Source of the DNA: Streptomyces tsukubensis
Lineage (GTDB): Bacteria; Actinomycetota; Actinomycetes; Streptomycetales; Streptomycetaceae
NCBI RefSeq assembly: GCF_009296025.1
Contig: NZ_CP045178.1
Coordinates: 1,922,001 to 1,986,000, forward strand
Length of the DNA stretch: 64,000 nt
Direction: 5' to 3'
Shown piece after piece: positions 1 through 7,619 of this stretch (its first letter is position 1; each line of letters opens with the position of its first letter). A model generated the notes under the pieces. The model worked only from the letters and a program-made list of their open reading frames with translations. It was not told the origin of the DNA and searched no databases. The translations under genes were made by a program, and so were the position numbers.

Positions 1-1041
1 CCGCAGCTCGCCGTCGGGCTCACCCCCGACGACGAGATACTGCTCGACGCACCGGACTCGCGGACGGCGCCGGCCCTCGTCGCGGCGGGGCGGGGCGAGT
101 ACGAACCGGCGGCCAAACTGCTCGCCACCACCCGCGAGCACGCCGAGTGGGAGGCACGGGACCGCTGCACGGCCCTGCTCGCGGCCTTCGCCCGGCTGCG
201 GCCCGAATGGTTCGAACTGTGGCAGGAAGCCTCCCCGCACGACCCGGACGTCCTGCTGGTCAAGGCGGAACTCGCCGTGCAGCGGGGCTGGGAGTCACCG
301 GCCCGCGCCGAGCTGCTGCGCGAGGTCACCCCGCTCATCGCCGCCGCGGCCGACGGTGACAGACGCGACCCGGTCCCCTGGCGGGTGGCGCTGGACCACG
401 CACGCGGCACCAACGCCCCGCACACCGCCTTCGAACTGCTCTGGGAGCAGGCCGTCCGGCGCGCCTCGCACCACTACGGCTGCCATGTCGCGGCCCTGCG
501 CTACCTCTCCGCGGCCTGGTACGGGTCGCACCGCGAGTGCTTCGACTTCGCCGAGCGCGCCGCGGACGACACCCCGGCCGACTCCCTGGTGCAGGCACTG
601 CCGGTGCGCGCCGCCCTCGCGTACCTGACCGAGGACGCCTCCTCCACGCTGCCCGACACGGCCCCTGGGCAGGTGGGAGCGGTCTCACCACTCGGCGCGG
701 AGCGGTCCACCACCGCGGAGCCCGGCTCCGTGGAACGCCCCCGGCTGGACGCGGCGGCGGACCGCGCGATCCGGCTTTCGGGACAGTACGCGGCGGCCGA
801 CGCCTGGCCCGCGCAGGTCCGCAACATCCTGGTGTACGTCCTCGTCAGGCTCGAACGCTGGGACGACGCCCTCGCTCAGCTCAGAGTGCTCGGGCCCCAC
901 GCGACCTCGTTCCCCTGGGACAGGATCTCCGACGATCCGCTGGCCCAGTTCCTGGAACTGCGTGACGGAATCCGCCTGGAGATCGCCGCGCGCGCACCTC
1001 TGTGGAGTCCGCGCGGACGCCTCCGCCCCAAGGACCATTAG
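1..1041 (+). CDS. Hypothetical protein, 5' end outside the window
   Basis: The reading frame is open from the first base and runs 346 codons to a TAG stop, so the start lies left of the window. I do not recognise a named family. The visible part has no membrane segment or signal peptide and is rich in Ala, Arg, Leu and Trp. Regular amphipathic helices suggest a helical-repeat (TPR-like) protein, which is inference only. The stop lies 11 bases before the GTG of the Lon-domain gene, so the two are probably cotranscribed. An internal ATG-free stretch means the true start cannot be judged here. Confidence 0.7.
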   Translation, partial: PQLAVGLTPDDEILLDAPDSRTAPALVAAGRGEYEPAAKLLATTREHAEWEARDRCTALLAAFARLRPEWFELWQEASPHDPDVLLVKAELAVQRGWESPARAELLREVTPLIAAAADGDRRDPVPWRVALDHARGTNAPHTAFELLWEQAVRRASHHYGCHVAALRYLSAAWYGSHRECFDFAERAADDTPADSLVQALPVRAALAYLTEDASSTLPDTAPGQVGAVSPLGAERSTTAEPGSVERPRLDAAADRAIRLSGQYAAADAWPAQVRNILVYVLVRLERWDDALAQLRVLGPHATSFPWDRISDDPLAQFLELRDGIRLEIAARAPLWSPRGRLRPKDH

Positions 1042-1052
1042 GCTTGCCAGCC

Positions 1053-1793
1053 GTGACCACCGTCCGGCTTCCGCTCTTCCCGCTGAACTCTGTTCTGTTC
1101 CCGGGTCTCGTCCTGCCCCTGAACATCTTCGAGGAGCGTTATCGCGCCATGATGCGCGATTTGCTGAAAATCCCCGAGGACACCCCGCGCCGCTTCGCCG
1201 TCGTGGCGATCCGCGACGGCCACGAGGTCGCGCCGAGTGCGCCGGGACTGCCCGACCCGACAGCCGTCCCCGAACGGGGCCCGGCCGCGGGCTTCGGTGA
1301 AAAGCCGTTGCGCGCCTTCCACGAGATGGGATGCGTCGCGGACGCGGCGACCATCAGAGAACGCGCCGACGGCGGCTTCGAGGTGCTCGCCACCGGCACG
1401 ACCCGGGTGCGGCTGCACTCGGTCGACACGGACGGCGAGTATCTGACCGCCGAGGTCGAGGAGATCGCCGACGATCCCGGCGAGGAGGCGGGGCCCCTCG
1501 CCGAAGGGGTCCTGCGCGCCTTCCGCGCCTACCAGAAGCGTCTGGCGGGGGCCAGGGAGGGTTCCCTCTCCGCCGACAGCGATCTGCCCGACGAGCCCTC
1601 CGTGGTGTCCTACTTGGTCGCGGCGGCGGCCGTACTGGACACACCCACGAAACAGCGACTGCTCCAGGCCGAGGACACGGAGTCCCGGCTGCGCGCCGAG
1701 CTGAAGCTGCTGCGCGCCGAGACAGCGGTGATCAGACACCTCCCCTCGCTGCCGGCCACCGACCTGACCAGGACGCCGACCAGTCTCAACTGA
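1053..1793 (+). CDS. LON peptidase substrate-binding domain protein
   Basis: This 246-residue protein matches the stand-alone Lon N-terminal (PUA-like) domain family, which resembles the substrate-recognition part of Lon protease but lacks the ATPase and Ser-Lys protease domains. The hallmark FPLNSVLFPG lies at residues 8-17, followed by LPLNIFEERYR. The rest is mixed beta strand and a helical C-terminal third, as usual for the family. I chose the GTG at 1053 because the family begins directly at this beta strand; a longer frame from 1002 would add residues that overlap the preceding gene. Its biological role is unknown in actinobacteria, and no protease partner is adjacent. Confidence 0.85.
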   Translation: MTTVRLPLFPLNSVLFPGLVLPLNIFEERYRAMMRDLLKIPEDTPRRFAVVAIRDGHEVAPSAPGLPDPTAVPERGPAAGFGEKPLRAFHEMGCVADAATIRERADGGFEVLATGTTRVRLHSVDTDGEYLTAEVEEIADDPGEEAGPLAEGVLRAFRAYQKRLAGAREGSLSADSDLPDEPSVVSYLVAAAAVLDTPTKQRLLQAEDTESRLRAELKLLRAETAVIRHLPSLPATDLTRTPTSLN

Positions 1794-1873
1794 CCACGCC
1801 CCGGCCGTCCGCGGCGGACCGTGCCCGCGCCGGGTACGGCCGCCCGCCGCACCGGCGAGGAGAAGGACACCCC

Positions 1874-2377
1874 ATGGGCAAGAAGGCGAAGAGACAGCAA
1901 CAGGCGGGCTCGACCCCCGCCACGGTCGCCCTGGCCTCGTCGGGCGCCACGTACACGCTGCACGCCTACGAGCACGACCCCGCGCACCCGTCGTACGGCG
2001 AGGAGGCCGCGCAGGCGATGGGCGTGGCACCGGAGCGCGTGTTCAAGACACTGGTGGCGGAGGTCGACGGGACGCTCACGGTGGCGGTCGTACCGGTCGC
2101 GGGATCACTCGACCTCAAGGCGCTGGCAGCGGCGGCGGGCGGCAAACGCGCCGTGCTGGCGGACCCCGCTGCCGCCGAACGCACCACCGGCTATGTGCGG
2201 GGCGGCATCTCCCCCCTTGGCCAGCGCAAAAGACTCCCGACGGTACTCGACGACTCGGCGGACCTCCACGAGACGGTCTGCGTCTCGGCCGGGCGGCGCG
2301 GCCTTGAGGTGGAGCTGGCCCCGGCGGACCTGGCACGGCTCACGGGCGCGCTGCTCGCCCCGATCGGACGGGCGTGA
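1874..2377 (+). CDS. ybaK: YbaK/EbsC-type aminoacyl-tRNA deacylase
   Basis: The 167-residue product belongs to the YbaK family, cytoplasmic enzymes that hydrolyse mischarged tRNA, classically Cys-tRNA(Pro), after errors of prolyl-tRNA synthetase. The N-terminus is Lys/Gln-rich and variable. The YbaK core runs from about residue 20 to 160, with VFKTL (Lys58 matches the conserved lysine) and the glycine-rich YVRGGISPLG near 107-116. The ATG follows a good GGAGAAGG site 9 bases upstream. Length is typical. The exact tRNA substrate cannot be read from the sequence because the family includes several specificities. It lies 80 bases after the Lon-domain gene on the same strand. Confidence 0.9.
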   Translation: MGKKAKRQQQAGSTPATVALASSGATYTLHAYEHDPAHPSYGEEAAQAMGVAPERVFKTLVAEVDGTLTVAVVPVAGSLDLKALAAAAGGKRAVLADPAAAERTTGYVRGGISPLGQRKRLPTVLDDSADLHETVCVSAGRRGLEVELAPADLARLTGALLAPIGRA

Positions 2378-2440
2378 ACGCCCGACCGGACACGTCGGGA
2401 CCCTGGACGGTGCCCCCGTTCTCCGTTAAGCAGCAAGGGC

Positions 2441-2515
2441 ATGTCGAAGAAGACGCGCAAACGGAAGTGGCGGGTCAAGAAGGGCCGAGCCAATCACGGT
2501 CGGCGTCCCGCCTAG
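2441..2515 (+). CDS. Ribosomal protein bL37 (24 residues)
   Basis: A 25-codon frame from ATG to TAG encodes a very basic peptide beginning MSKKTRKRKW and ending ANHGRRPA after residue 16. Mycobacterial bL37, a small protein seen in 50S structures, is also 24 residues and carries the same SKANHGKRP-type ending, so I assign this as the streptomycete bL37. It would sit on 23S rRNA in the large subunit. A short AAGGG lies 2-3 bases before the ATG, which is a poor ribosome binding site. The last two bases of the stop codon coincide with the start of an 18-bp inverted repeat, so a mobile element has inserted at the very end of the gene. Confidence 0.8.
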   Translation: MSKKTRKRKWRVKKGRANHGRRPA

Positions 2516-2690
2516 GGCGTGTTTCGAAAGTGGCGTCGTCCGCCCGGAGGGCGGGGCCCGCGGCGTCTGGTGCGGTGCATCGCAAGGCGGAGGGTCGTCC
2601 GCGTACTGGGTGTACGTGGGCGATCCCGACAACGCGGCGAGGTGCCGTGCCAGGCGTCGCGGGCCAGACGGGACTTTCGAAACACGCCCT
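2514..2690. mobile_element. MITE-like element with 18-bp perfect terminal inverted repeats
   Basis: The bases AGGGCGTGTTTCGAAAGT at 2514-2531 are repeated exactly, inverted, at 2673-2690. Inside them a second imperfect pair of about 24 bases (starting near 2555 and ending near 2664) is about 75 percent complementary, so the whole 177-bp unit can fold as a hairpin. It has no transposase frame. Such short, terminally repeated, non-coding units are typical of MITEs mobilised by an IS elsewhere in the genome. No clean target duplication is obvious at the borders, so the exact ends may be off by one to three bases. Confidence 0.75.
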
Positions 2691-2764
2691 GGAGAGCCGC
2701 CCCGCACCGGGCCGGGGAGCGACGGACACCGCCTCGATGTCGATCCGGTCGAGCAGCCGTACTC

Positions 2765-2806
2765 GGGCGGTGAGACGGGCGGGCGGGTCCGCCCGTCTCA
2801 CCGCCC
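2765..2806. terminator. Strong hairpin, likely two-way terminator
   Basis: A perfect 16-bp GC-rich stem (2765-2780 with 2791-2806) encloses a 10-base loop. It lies between the plus-strand ybaK/bL37 genes and the end of a minus-strand membrane protein gene, where a shared terminator is expected. There is no long U tract, as is common in streptomycetes. Confidence 0.75.
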
Positions 2807-2882
2807 GCCGTGGCACTGGCCCTGGGGGAAGCCGGGGCCGCCCCCGGCCCTCTCGGCTCGGGCGCCCATATTGCAAGAACCC

Positions 2883-3518
2883 CTACTCCCCCGGGTACGG
2901 GGCGAACCCCTCCGCGTACGGATCCGGCTCGCGGGGCCCGAAGAGCGCGGTCAGACCGAGGAGTACGGCCATGGCGGCGACCGGCCAGGCCAGCAGGGCG
3001 CCCTTGGCCGACAGTTCGAGCGGCGCGTCGAAGGTGACCCCCTGGCCCGCCTCCTTGGCGTGGGCGACGACGTCCTGAGTGGGGCCGAGCCAGATTCCCA
3101 CGCGCCAGGCCAGCAGGGAGCCGAGCAGGCCGCCAAGGGCGAGGCCGACCACCAGCGGGATGCCGCCGCGCCTGCGGAGCAGGAACACGACGACGGCGCT
3201 GACGACGCCGAAGGCGAGACCGAGCAGGATGAAGGTGCCGTCGCCTCCTATGGCCTGCTCGCCCTCGGAGTCCTTGAGGTAGACGTCCGCACTGTTCGAG
3301 ACCAGCGGTACCCGAGGGGCCAGCCAGCACCAGAGGAGACCGAACAGGGCCCCGCAGACCACGAGTGCGACACAGATCAGGACGGCCTGCCGGATCTCGG
3401 CCCTCGTCCCCGGATCCTGGTCGGCCGCGGTGGCCCCTTCCTGTCCGCCGGCCTTGCGCCAGGGATCGTGGGAGGACTGGTCGTGCGGAGGCTGGGGCGG
3501 TGTCAAAGGAGCGCTCAC
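2883..3518 (-). CDS. Four-segment membrane protein, possibly DUF2567
   Basis: The 211-residue protein has a Pro/Gln-rich cytoplasmic start, then four predicted membrane segments: LICVALVVCGALFGLLW, FILLGLAFGVVSAVVVFLL, PLVVGLALGGLLGSLLAW and LLAWPVAAMAVLLGLTAL. A loop of about 35 residues lies between segments one and two. The layout fits the actinobacterial DUF2567 family, but I base this on general resemblance, not on a diagnostic motif. GTG at 3518 is preferred because the frame upstream of it is low-complexity and runs into the next gene. It lies 58 bases after the ABC permease gene on the same strand, so it may be part of that operon. Function is unknown. Confidence 0.65.
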   Translation of the reverse strand: MSAPLTPPQPPHDQSSHDPWRKAGGQEGATAADQDPGTRAEIRQAVLICVALVVCGALFGLLWCWLAPRVPLVSNSADVYLKDSEGEQAIGGDGTFILLGLAFGVVSAVVVFLLRRRGGIPLVVGLALGGLLGSLLAWRVGIWLGPTQDVVAHAKEAGQGVTFDAPLELSAKGALLAWPVAAMAVLLGLTALFGPREPDPYAEGFAPYPGE

Positions 3519-3576
3519 CCCGCCATCGTGCCAGGTGGGCACGGCGAGTTCGGGGTGGGGACCGCTGATCGGCCGA

Positions 3577-4401
3577 TCAGCGCACCGCTGCTCTGCGGTA
3601 GGCCCAGGTGGCGAGGGCGAGCGAGGCCACCCCGACACCGGCGCAGACGGCGAGGTCACCGAGGACGGCCATCCAGTCCGGGTGGGCGTCGAACGTCCTG
3701 ACGAAGGCCTCCACCCCGTACGTGGAGGGCAGCAGGTCGCGCGCCCAGACGACGATCTCCGGCATCCGCTCGGGCGGCAGTACGCCGAGGAGCAGCGCGG
3801 CGGACATGCCGAGCTGTCCGAGGAGGGTGGCCAGTTCGGGGCGGGGCGCGAGCAGTCCGCACGCCGCTCCGAGCCCGGCGAGCGCGGCCCCGGCGAGCGG
3901 TACGACGGCGAACAGCACCCACAGGTGAACCAGCGGGAGCTGGAAGAGTGTGCAGCCGACCGCGGCGGTGACGAAGGTGCCGGGCAGCGTGAAGGAGGCG
4001 TACGCGGCGGCGGCGCCCAGTACGACGGCGGCGGGCGGCACGGGGAGCGTGGCGTAGTGGTCGAGTCCGCCCCCGGCCCTCAGCTGCCCGAAGTACTGGG
4101 CGAGCAGGTTGAGCGCGACGAAGGCCACGACCAGCACCGCGGAGCCCGCGACGACGGAGCGGGCCTCTCCCCCGCCGTCGACCACACCCCGCATGAGGAT
4201 CATGATTCCGATGGACTGGAAGGTCGCCACGAAAAGCAGCGGGATGCGGGCCACCCGGGCGCGGGAGAGCTGGGCGCGGTAGACGGCGGCGAGGGCGGGG
4301 AAGAGCCTGGCGCGCGGGGCCAGCTCACCGATGGCGGGACGGGAGACCGGTGTCTCGCTCCTGACCGCGCCCGGCGCGGCCTCCACGGGGGCGGCGCTCA
4401 T
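3577..4401 (-). CDS. ABC-2 type transporter permease
   Basis: A 274-residue integral membrane protein with about six predicted membrane segments in the usual ABC-2 (drug or polysaccharide exporter) arrangement. The first segment follows a basic stretch (YRAQLSRARVARIPLLF), and the glycine/alanine-rich later segments end at a short Arg-rich tail. Together with the ATPase encoded just upstream it should form an exporter in the plasma membrane. The substrate is not predictable; such pairs often carry drugs, peptides or lipids. The ATG at 4401 is chosen because it begins the conserved part. The gene starts 97 bases after the ATPase stop. Confidence 0.85.
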   Translation of the reverse strand: MSAAPVEAAPGAVRSETPVSRPAIGELAPRARLFPALAAVYRAQLSRARVARIPLLFVATFQSIGIMILMRGVVDGGGEARSVVAGSAVLVVAFVALNLLAQYFGQLRAGGGLDHYATLPVPPAAVVLGAAAAYASFTLPGTFVTAAVGCTLFQLPLVHLWVLFAVVPLAGAALAGLGAACGLLAPRPELATLLGQLGMSAALLLGVLPPERMPEIVVWARDLLPSTYGVEAFVRTFDAHPDWMAVLGDLAVCAGVGVASLALATWAYRRAAVR

Positions 4402-4498
4402 CGGGCACCGCCCCGCGCGTGACAGAGGTTCCTGTGGGCTTCCACGCTCCGGAACTCTCCTGTTCCCTCGTCCGCGGCCCTGCTCGTCGTCCGCACCC

Positions 4499-5512
4499 TC
4501 ACCCCTTGTCCAGCCCCTTCGCTGTTCCGCCGAGCGCCAGATACACGTCCTCAAGGCTGGGGGTCGCCAGCGTGAAGTCGTCGAGCGCCGCGAAGGCCGC
4601 GCCGCCCGTGACCGCACCGACGGCCGCGCGGGCCTCTTCGGGCGCCAGCCTCAGTACCCAGCGGCGCCCGGATTCGACCGAGAGCGGGCGCAGCGCCGCC
4701 ACCTCGGGCACGTCGAGGGGGGCCCTTTCGCGCCACACCAGCTCCAGCCGCACCTCGCCCGCGACCTCGGCCTTGAGCCCGGCGGGGGTGTCGCAGGCGA
4801 TGACCCGGCCCCGTTCCATCACGGCGACCCGGTCGAGTACGGTCTCGGCCTCGATGACGTTGTGGGTGACGAGCAGCACCGTGGCGCCCTGTTCGGCCCT
4901 GCGCCTGTCGACGGCGGCCCAGACGGCGCGCCGGGCGACGGGGTCCATCCCGGTGGTCGGTTCGTCGAGTACGAGCAGGGAGCGGCGTCCGACCAGTGCG
5001 GCGGCGAGACACGCGAGTCTGCGCTGCCCGCCCGAGAGCTTCTTCAGTGGTCTGCCCGCGAGGTCGCCCATCCCGAGTTCGTCCAGTACGGCGTCGCGTT
5101 CGGCCCGCGCGGCGGCCACGTCGAGCCCGCGCAGCCGTCCGGTGGTCTCGGCTGCCAGCGACACCGTCAGCTCGTCGAGGGCGGTCGACTCCTGGCCCAG
5201 GTAGGCCAGCAGCCTGGCGGCGCGTTCCGGGTGGCGCACGACGTCGTGACCGAGGATCTCCACCTGCCCGGAGTCGGGCCGCATCAGCCCGGTGAGCTGG
5301 CGTACGAGCGTGGACTTGCCCGCCCCGTTGGGGCCGAGCAGCCCGAAGATCTCCCCGCGCCGGATCTCCAGGTCGACCCCGTCGGTGGCCCGCACCTCGG
5401 GGGTGCCGGGCGCGCCGCGCCTGCCGCGGACAGCGGGGTATGTCTTGACCAGGTCCCGCACCGAGGCCACGGCGTCGATGCCGTGTCCCGCCTGTACCGT
5501 GCGCGTACTCAC
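4499..5512 (-). CDS. ABC transporter ATP-binding protein
   Basis: The 337-residue protein is a complete ABC ATPase: Walker A GPNGAGKS at 60-67, signature LSGGQ at 159-163, Walker B LLVLDEP at 179-185, and a switch histidine in LLVTHN. The C-terminal 100 residues form the extension found in DrrA/CcmA-like exporters. It energises the permease encoded next on the same strand. The GTG at 5512 is the only plausible start close to the ATPase fold, and its ribosome binding site is weak. A Gly/Arg/Pro-rich insert (RGRRGAPGTP) sits in the first beta hairpin region, which is unusual but harmless to the motifs. Confidence 0.92.
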   Translation of the reverse strand: MSTRTVQAGHGIDAVASVRDLVKTYPAVRGRRGAPGTPEVRATDGVDLEIRRGEIFGLLGPNGAGKSTLVRQLTGLMRPDSGQVEILGHDVVRHPERAARLLAYLGQESTALDELTVSLAAETTGRLRGLDVAAARAERDAVLDELGMGDLAGRPLKKLSGGQRRLACLAAALVGRRSLLVLDEPTTGMDPVARRAVWAAVDRRRAEQGATVLLVTHNVIEAETVLDRVAVMERGRVIACDTPAGLKAEVAGEVRLELVWRERAPLDVPEVAALRPLSVESGRRWVLRLAPEEARAAVGAVTGGAAFAALDDFTLATPSLEDVYLALGGTAKGLDKG

Positions 5513-5843
5513 GAGGAACGAGAGTACGTGGTCCGATGCCTCGCGATGCGCGCGGGCCCCGCATCCGTGCCGAATCCGGCGTATCTCACCTGACACCCAC
5601 GTACTGCCCCGCCGGCCTGACGGGGCGCGGGTGTTTCGGGGGAGGACGCGGGAGAGCCGGGCGGATCGCACCGGGGCCGGGGGGACGGCCGCGGCATCCG
5701 GGCGAGGCCCCCGCGGGCCCCCGGGACGGCCCGGAGCGGCCTGTGGGGCGAACAACCCGCAAAGCGGCACACGGAGGTTCCACCGAAGGGCGTGGGAGAG
5801 GTTCCGGACGACCGGTGGCCCGCCCCTCCCGGCCCGTGGGGGA
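5513..5843. other. Intergenic stretch without a recognised feature
   Basis: About 330 bases separate the ABC ATPase start from the NYN gene stop, both on the minus strand. The sequence is G-rich on the given strand with short runs of G and no good start codon with a ribosome binding site. It presumably holds the ABC operon promoter, but I cannot point to convincing -35 and -10 boxes. Confidence 0.5.
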
Positions 5844-7091
5844 TCACTCGGTGACGCTCTCCGCTTCCACGGGCACGTCCACCTCGCGCCAGAACCCGGC
5901 CCGGATGGCGTACCGGTCGTGTTCGTCGATCTGGTCGTCCTTGTGGGCGAGCAGCCCGAACCGCGCCGCGTACCGCAGCAGCTCCCCGTCGATCCTGTGC
6001 GGGATACGGGGATAGAGAGTGGTGAGCTTCTGCAGGTGGCCGCGGTCGGGTTCGTCCGGCATGCGGGCCAGCCAGCGGCGGGCGAAGACCTGGCCCACTT
6101 CGAAGGGGTCGCCGCCGACCGTCGTGATGTCCTCCTCGCGGTCGGCCCACCGCTGCTCGGCCGTGGTGAGCTGCGCCAGCGTCGGGAGCATCGCGGTCTC
6201 GGGCCCCTCACCCGCGATACCCGGCCGTTCGACCCACCCCTTGTCGGAGGACCAGCGGAGAGTCGCGTTGGCGGGGTGCGGCTGGGCGTGCGAGGGGGCG
6301 GGCTGGCCGCTCGGCCCGCGCAGGGCGGCGAGGTCCTTGGGCGTGGGGACACCCCGGCTCAGCGGCTCCGCGCTCTCGCGCGTCTCGTTCTCCGTGCGGC
6401 CCGGCCGGCCCTCGTGTTCGACGACGTCGGCCCCCGCGGCGGCCTGCTCGGCGGCGGCGATCGCCGATTCGGGCAGGGGCGCGGAGAGGATGGCCGCGAT
6501 CTCGGGCCTGGGCACCTGCGGGGGCGCGCACGCCCCCGGGTACTCCTTGGCGCGTACGGCCTTGGTGATCCAGGCGCGGTCGAGGACCCGCCGTTCGTCG
6601 GCCTCGGCGACGAGGTCCTCCGACTGGTTGTAGTCACCGTCGGCGGCCTGTACGGCCCAGAGGTGGACGGCGACTCCGTGCTCCTTGGCCGACATCAGCC
6701 CCGGCAGGAGATCGCCGTCGCCTGTGACGAGCACGATGTCCGAACAGGCGCGGTTGCGTGCCAGCTCCGTCAGCTCGGCGTGCATCGCCGCGTCGACACC
6801 CTTCTGGGCCCACCGGCCGTCGCTGCGGGTGAGGGCGCCGAGGCGTACGGTGACGCGCTGCATCACCCGTAGCCGCCGGTGTTCCGGCTGCGGCACCCGG
6901 TCGGGGGCGCCGTCGAACCAGTAGATCCGCAGGAGCGGACGTTCCGTCTCCGATTCCGCGCGTTCTCGCAGCCCCTGGATGAGAGCGGAGTGGTCGACCG
7001 TGATCCGCGACCGGGACGGTTCACCGGCGAGCAGGCTCGCGGCGGCGCCCAGCAGATAGCCGGCGTCCACCAGAACGACGCAGCGGTCCAC
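5844..7091 (-). CDS. NYN (PIN-like) domain protein, putative RNase
   Basis: The 415-residue protein starts with an NYN domain, a PIN-like metal-dependent nuclease fold. The acidic residues expected at the active site are visible: Asp9 in VVLVDAGYLL, Asp100 in KGVD, and TGDGD at 123-127. Residues 1-165 form this domain. After a Pro/Ala/Glu-rich linker (about 190-300), a second conserved helical region fills the C-terminus, containing repeated acidic and Arg pairs. Proteins of this kind are common single-copy genes in Streptomyces, and an RNA-processing role is inferred from the fold only. Start GTG 7091 has GAGGG 8 bases upstream; a GTG at 7100 is the alternative. Confidence 0.82.
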   Translation of the reverse strand: MDRCVVLVDAGYLLGAAASLLAGEPSRSRITVDHSALIQGLRERAESETERPLLRIYWFDGAPDRVPQPEHRRLRVMQRVTVRLGALTRSDGRWAQKGVDAAMHAELTELARNRACSDIVLVTGDGDLLPGLMSAKEHGVAVHLWAVQAADGDYNQSEDLVAEADERRVLDRAWITKAVRAKEYPGACAPPQVPRPEIAAILSAPLPESAIAAAEQAAAGADVVEHEGRPGRTENETRESAEPLSRGVPTPKDLAALRGPSGQPAPSHAQPHPANATLRWSSDKGWVERPGIAGEGPETAMLPTLAQLTTAEQRWADREEDITTVGGDPFEVGQVFARRWLARMPDEPDRGHLQKLTTLYPRIPHRIDGELLRYAARFGLLAHKDDQIDEHDRYAIRAGFWREVDVPVEAESVTE

Positions 7092-7352
7092 GCGTACCAC
7101 CCTCTTTCCCTGGGAGCCCCGTCGACGATGACGGGAGCAGGTTTCCATCGGGTTTTCTTCGAGTCTGCCCGACCATTCGAGGGTTAACGGCCTGAACTCG
7201 ATCTTCGGCGTGGCGTTTTTACGAACCGCAGGTGGGACGTGGCCCGACCGTCCTTATTACGCACGGTAATTCTACGAAATGCGTTCTTTGTCGACGCGTG
7301 TGAATCTGAAATCGGTCCTGGCACCGAGAACTCCTCAGGAGGCAGATCCCCC

Positions 7353-7529
7353 ATGGCCAAGAACAAGAACCGCAAGCAGGGCGAGCCCGGTAACCGCGCT
7401 TCCGAGCCGGAGCGGGCGGACACCGAGGCCAAGTCGGACGCGGCAGAGGGCGAGACGCCGCTGTCCCGTATTCAGGGCAGCCCCGCCGATGTTGCCCGTA
7501 AGCACCAGCGTCGCTTCGGCCACAACTGA
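7353..7529 (+). CDS. Small conserved hydrophilic protein (58 residues)
   Basis: The 58-residue product is highly charged, starting MAKNKNRKQG and ending RKHQRRFGHN, with an acidic middle. It has no membrane segment or known motif and is probably largely disordered. A very good AGGAGGC site precedes the ATG, and a strong terminator follows at 7563, so this is a well-defined monocistronic gene. The upstream 260 bases (7092-7352), shared with the divergent NYN gene, are notably AT-richer than their surroundings and probably carry promoters for both genes. Function unknown. Confidence 0.8.
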   Translation: MAKNKNRKQGEPGNRASEPERADTEAKSDAAEGETPLSRIQGSPADVARKHQRRFGHN

Positions 7530-7562
7530 GGCTCGCGGACAGGCTCCACACGGCTTGACCGT

Positions 7563-7597
7563 ACGGGGGCGCGCCCGGTTGACGGGCGCGCCCCCGT
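7563..7597. terminator. Two-way terminator between the small protein gene and dnaE
   Basis: A perfect 15-bp stem (7563-7577 with 7583-7597), almost all G and C, encloses the loop GTTGA. It lies between convergent genes: the 58-residue protein gene and dnaE. Confidence 0.88.
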
Positions 7598-7619
7598 GCG
7601 TGGTCCGCTCTCGTGCCGC

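Noticed and set aside
2426..2707. Minus-strand frame covering the MITE-like element
   Set aside because: It is a chance frame through the inverted repeats. I recall frames of this type as common spurious annotations in streptomycetes.
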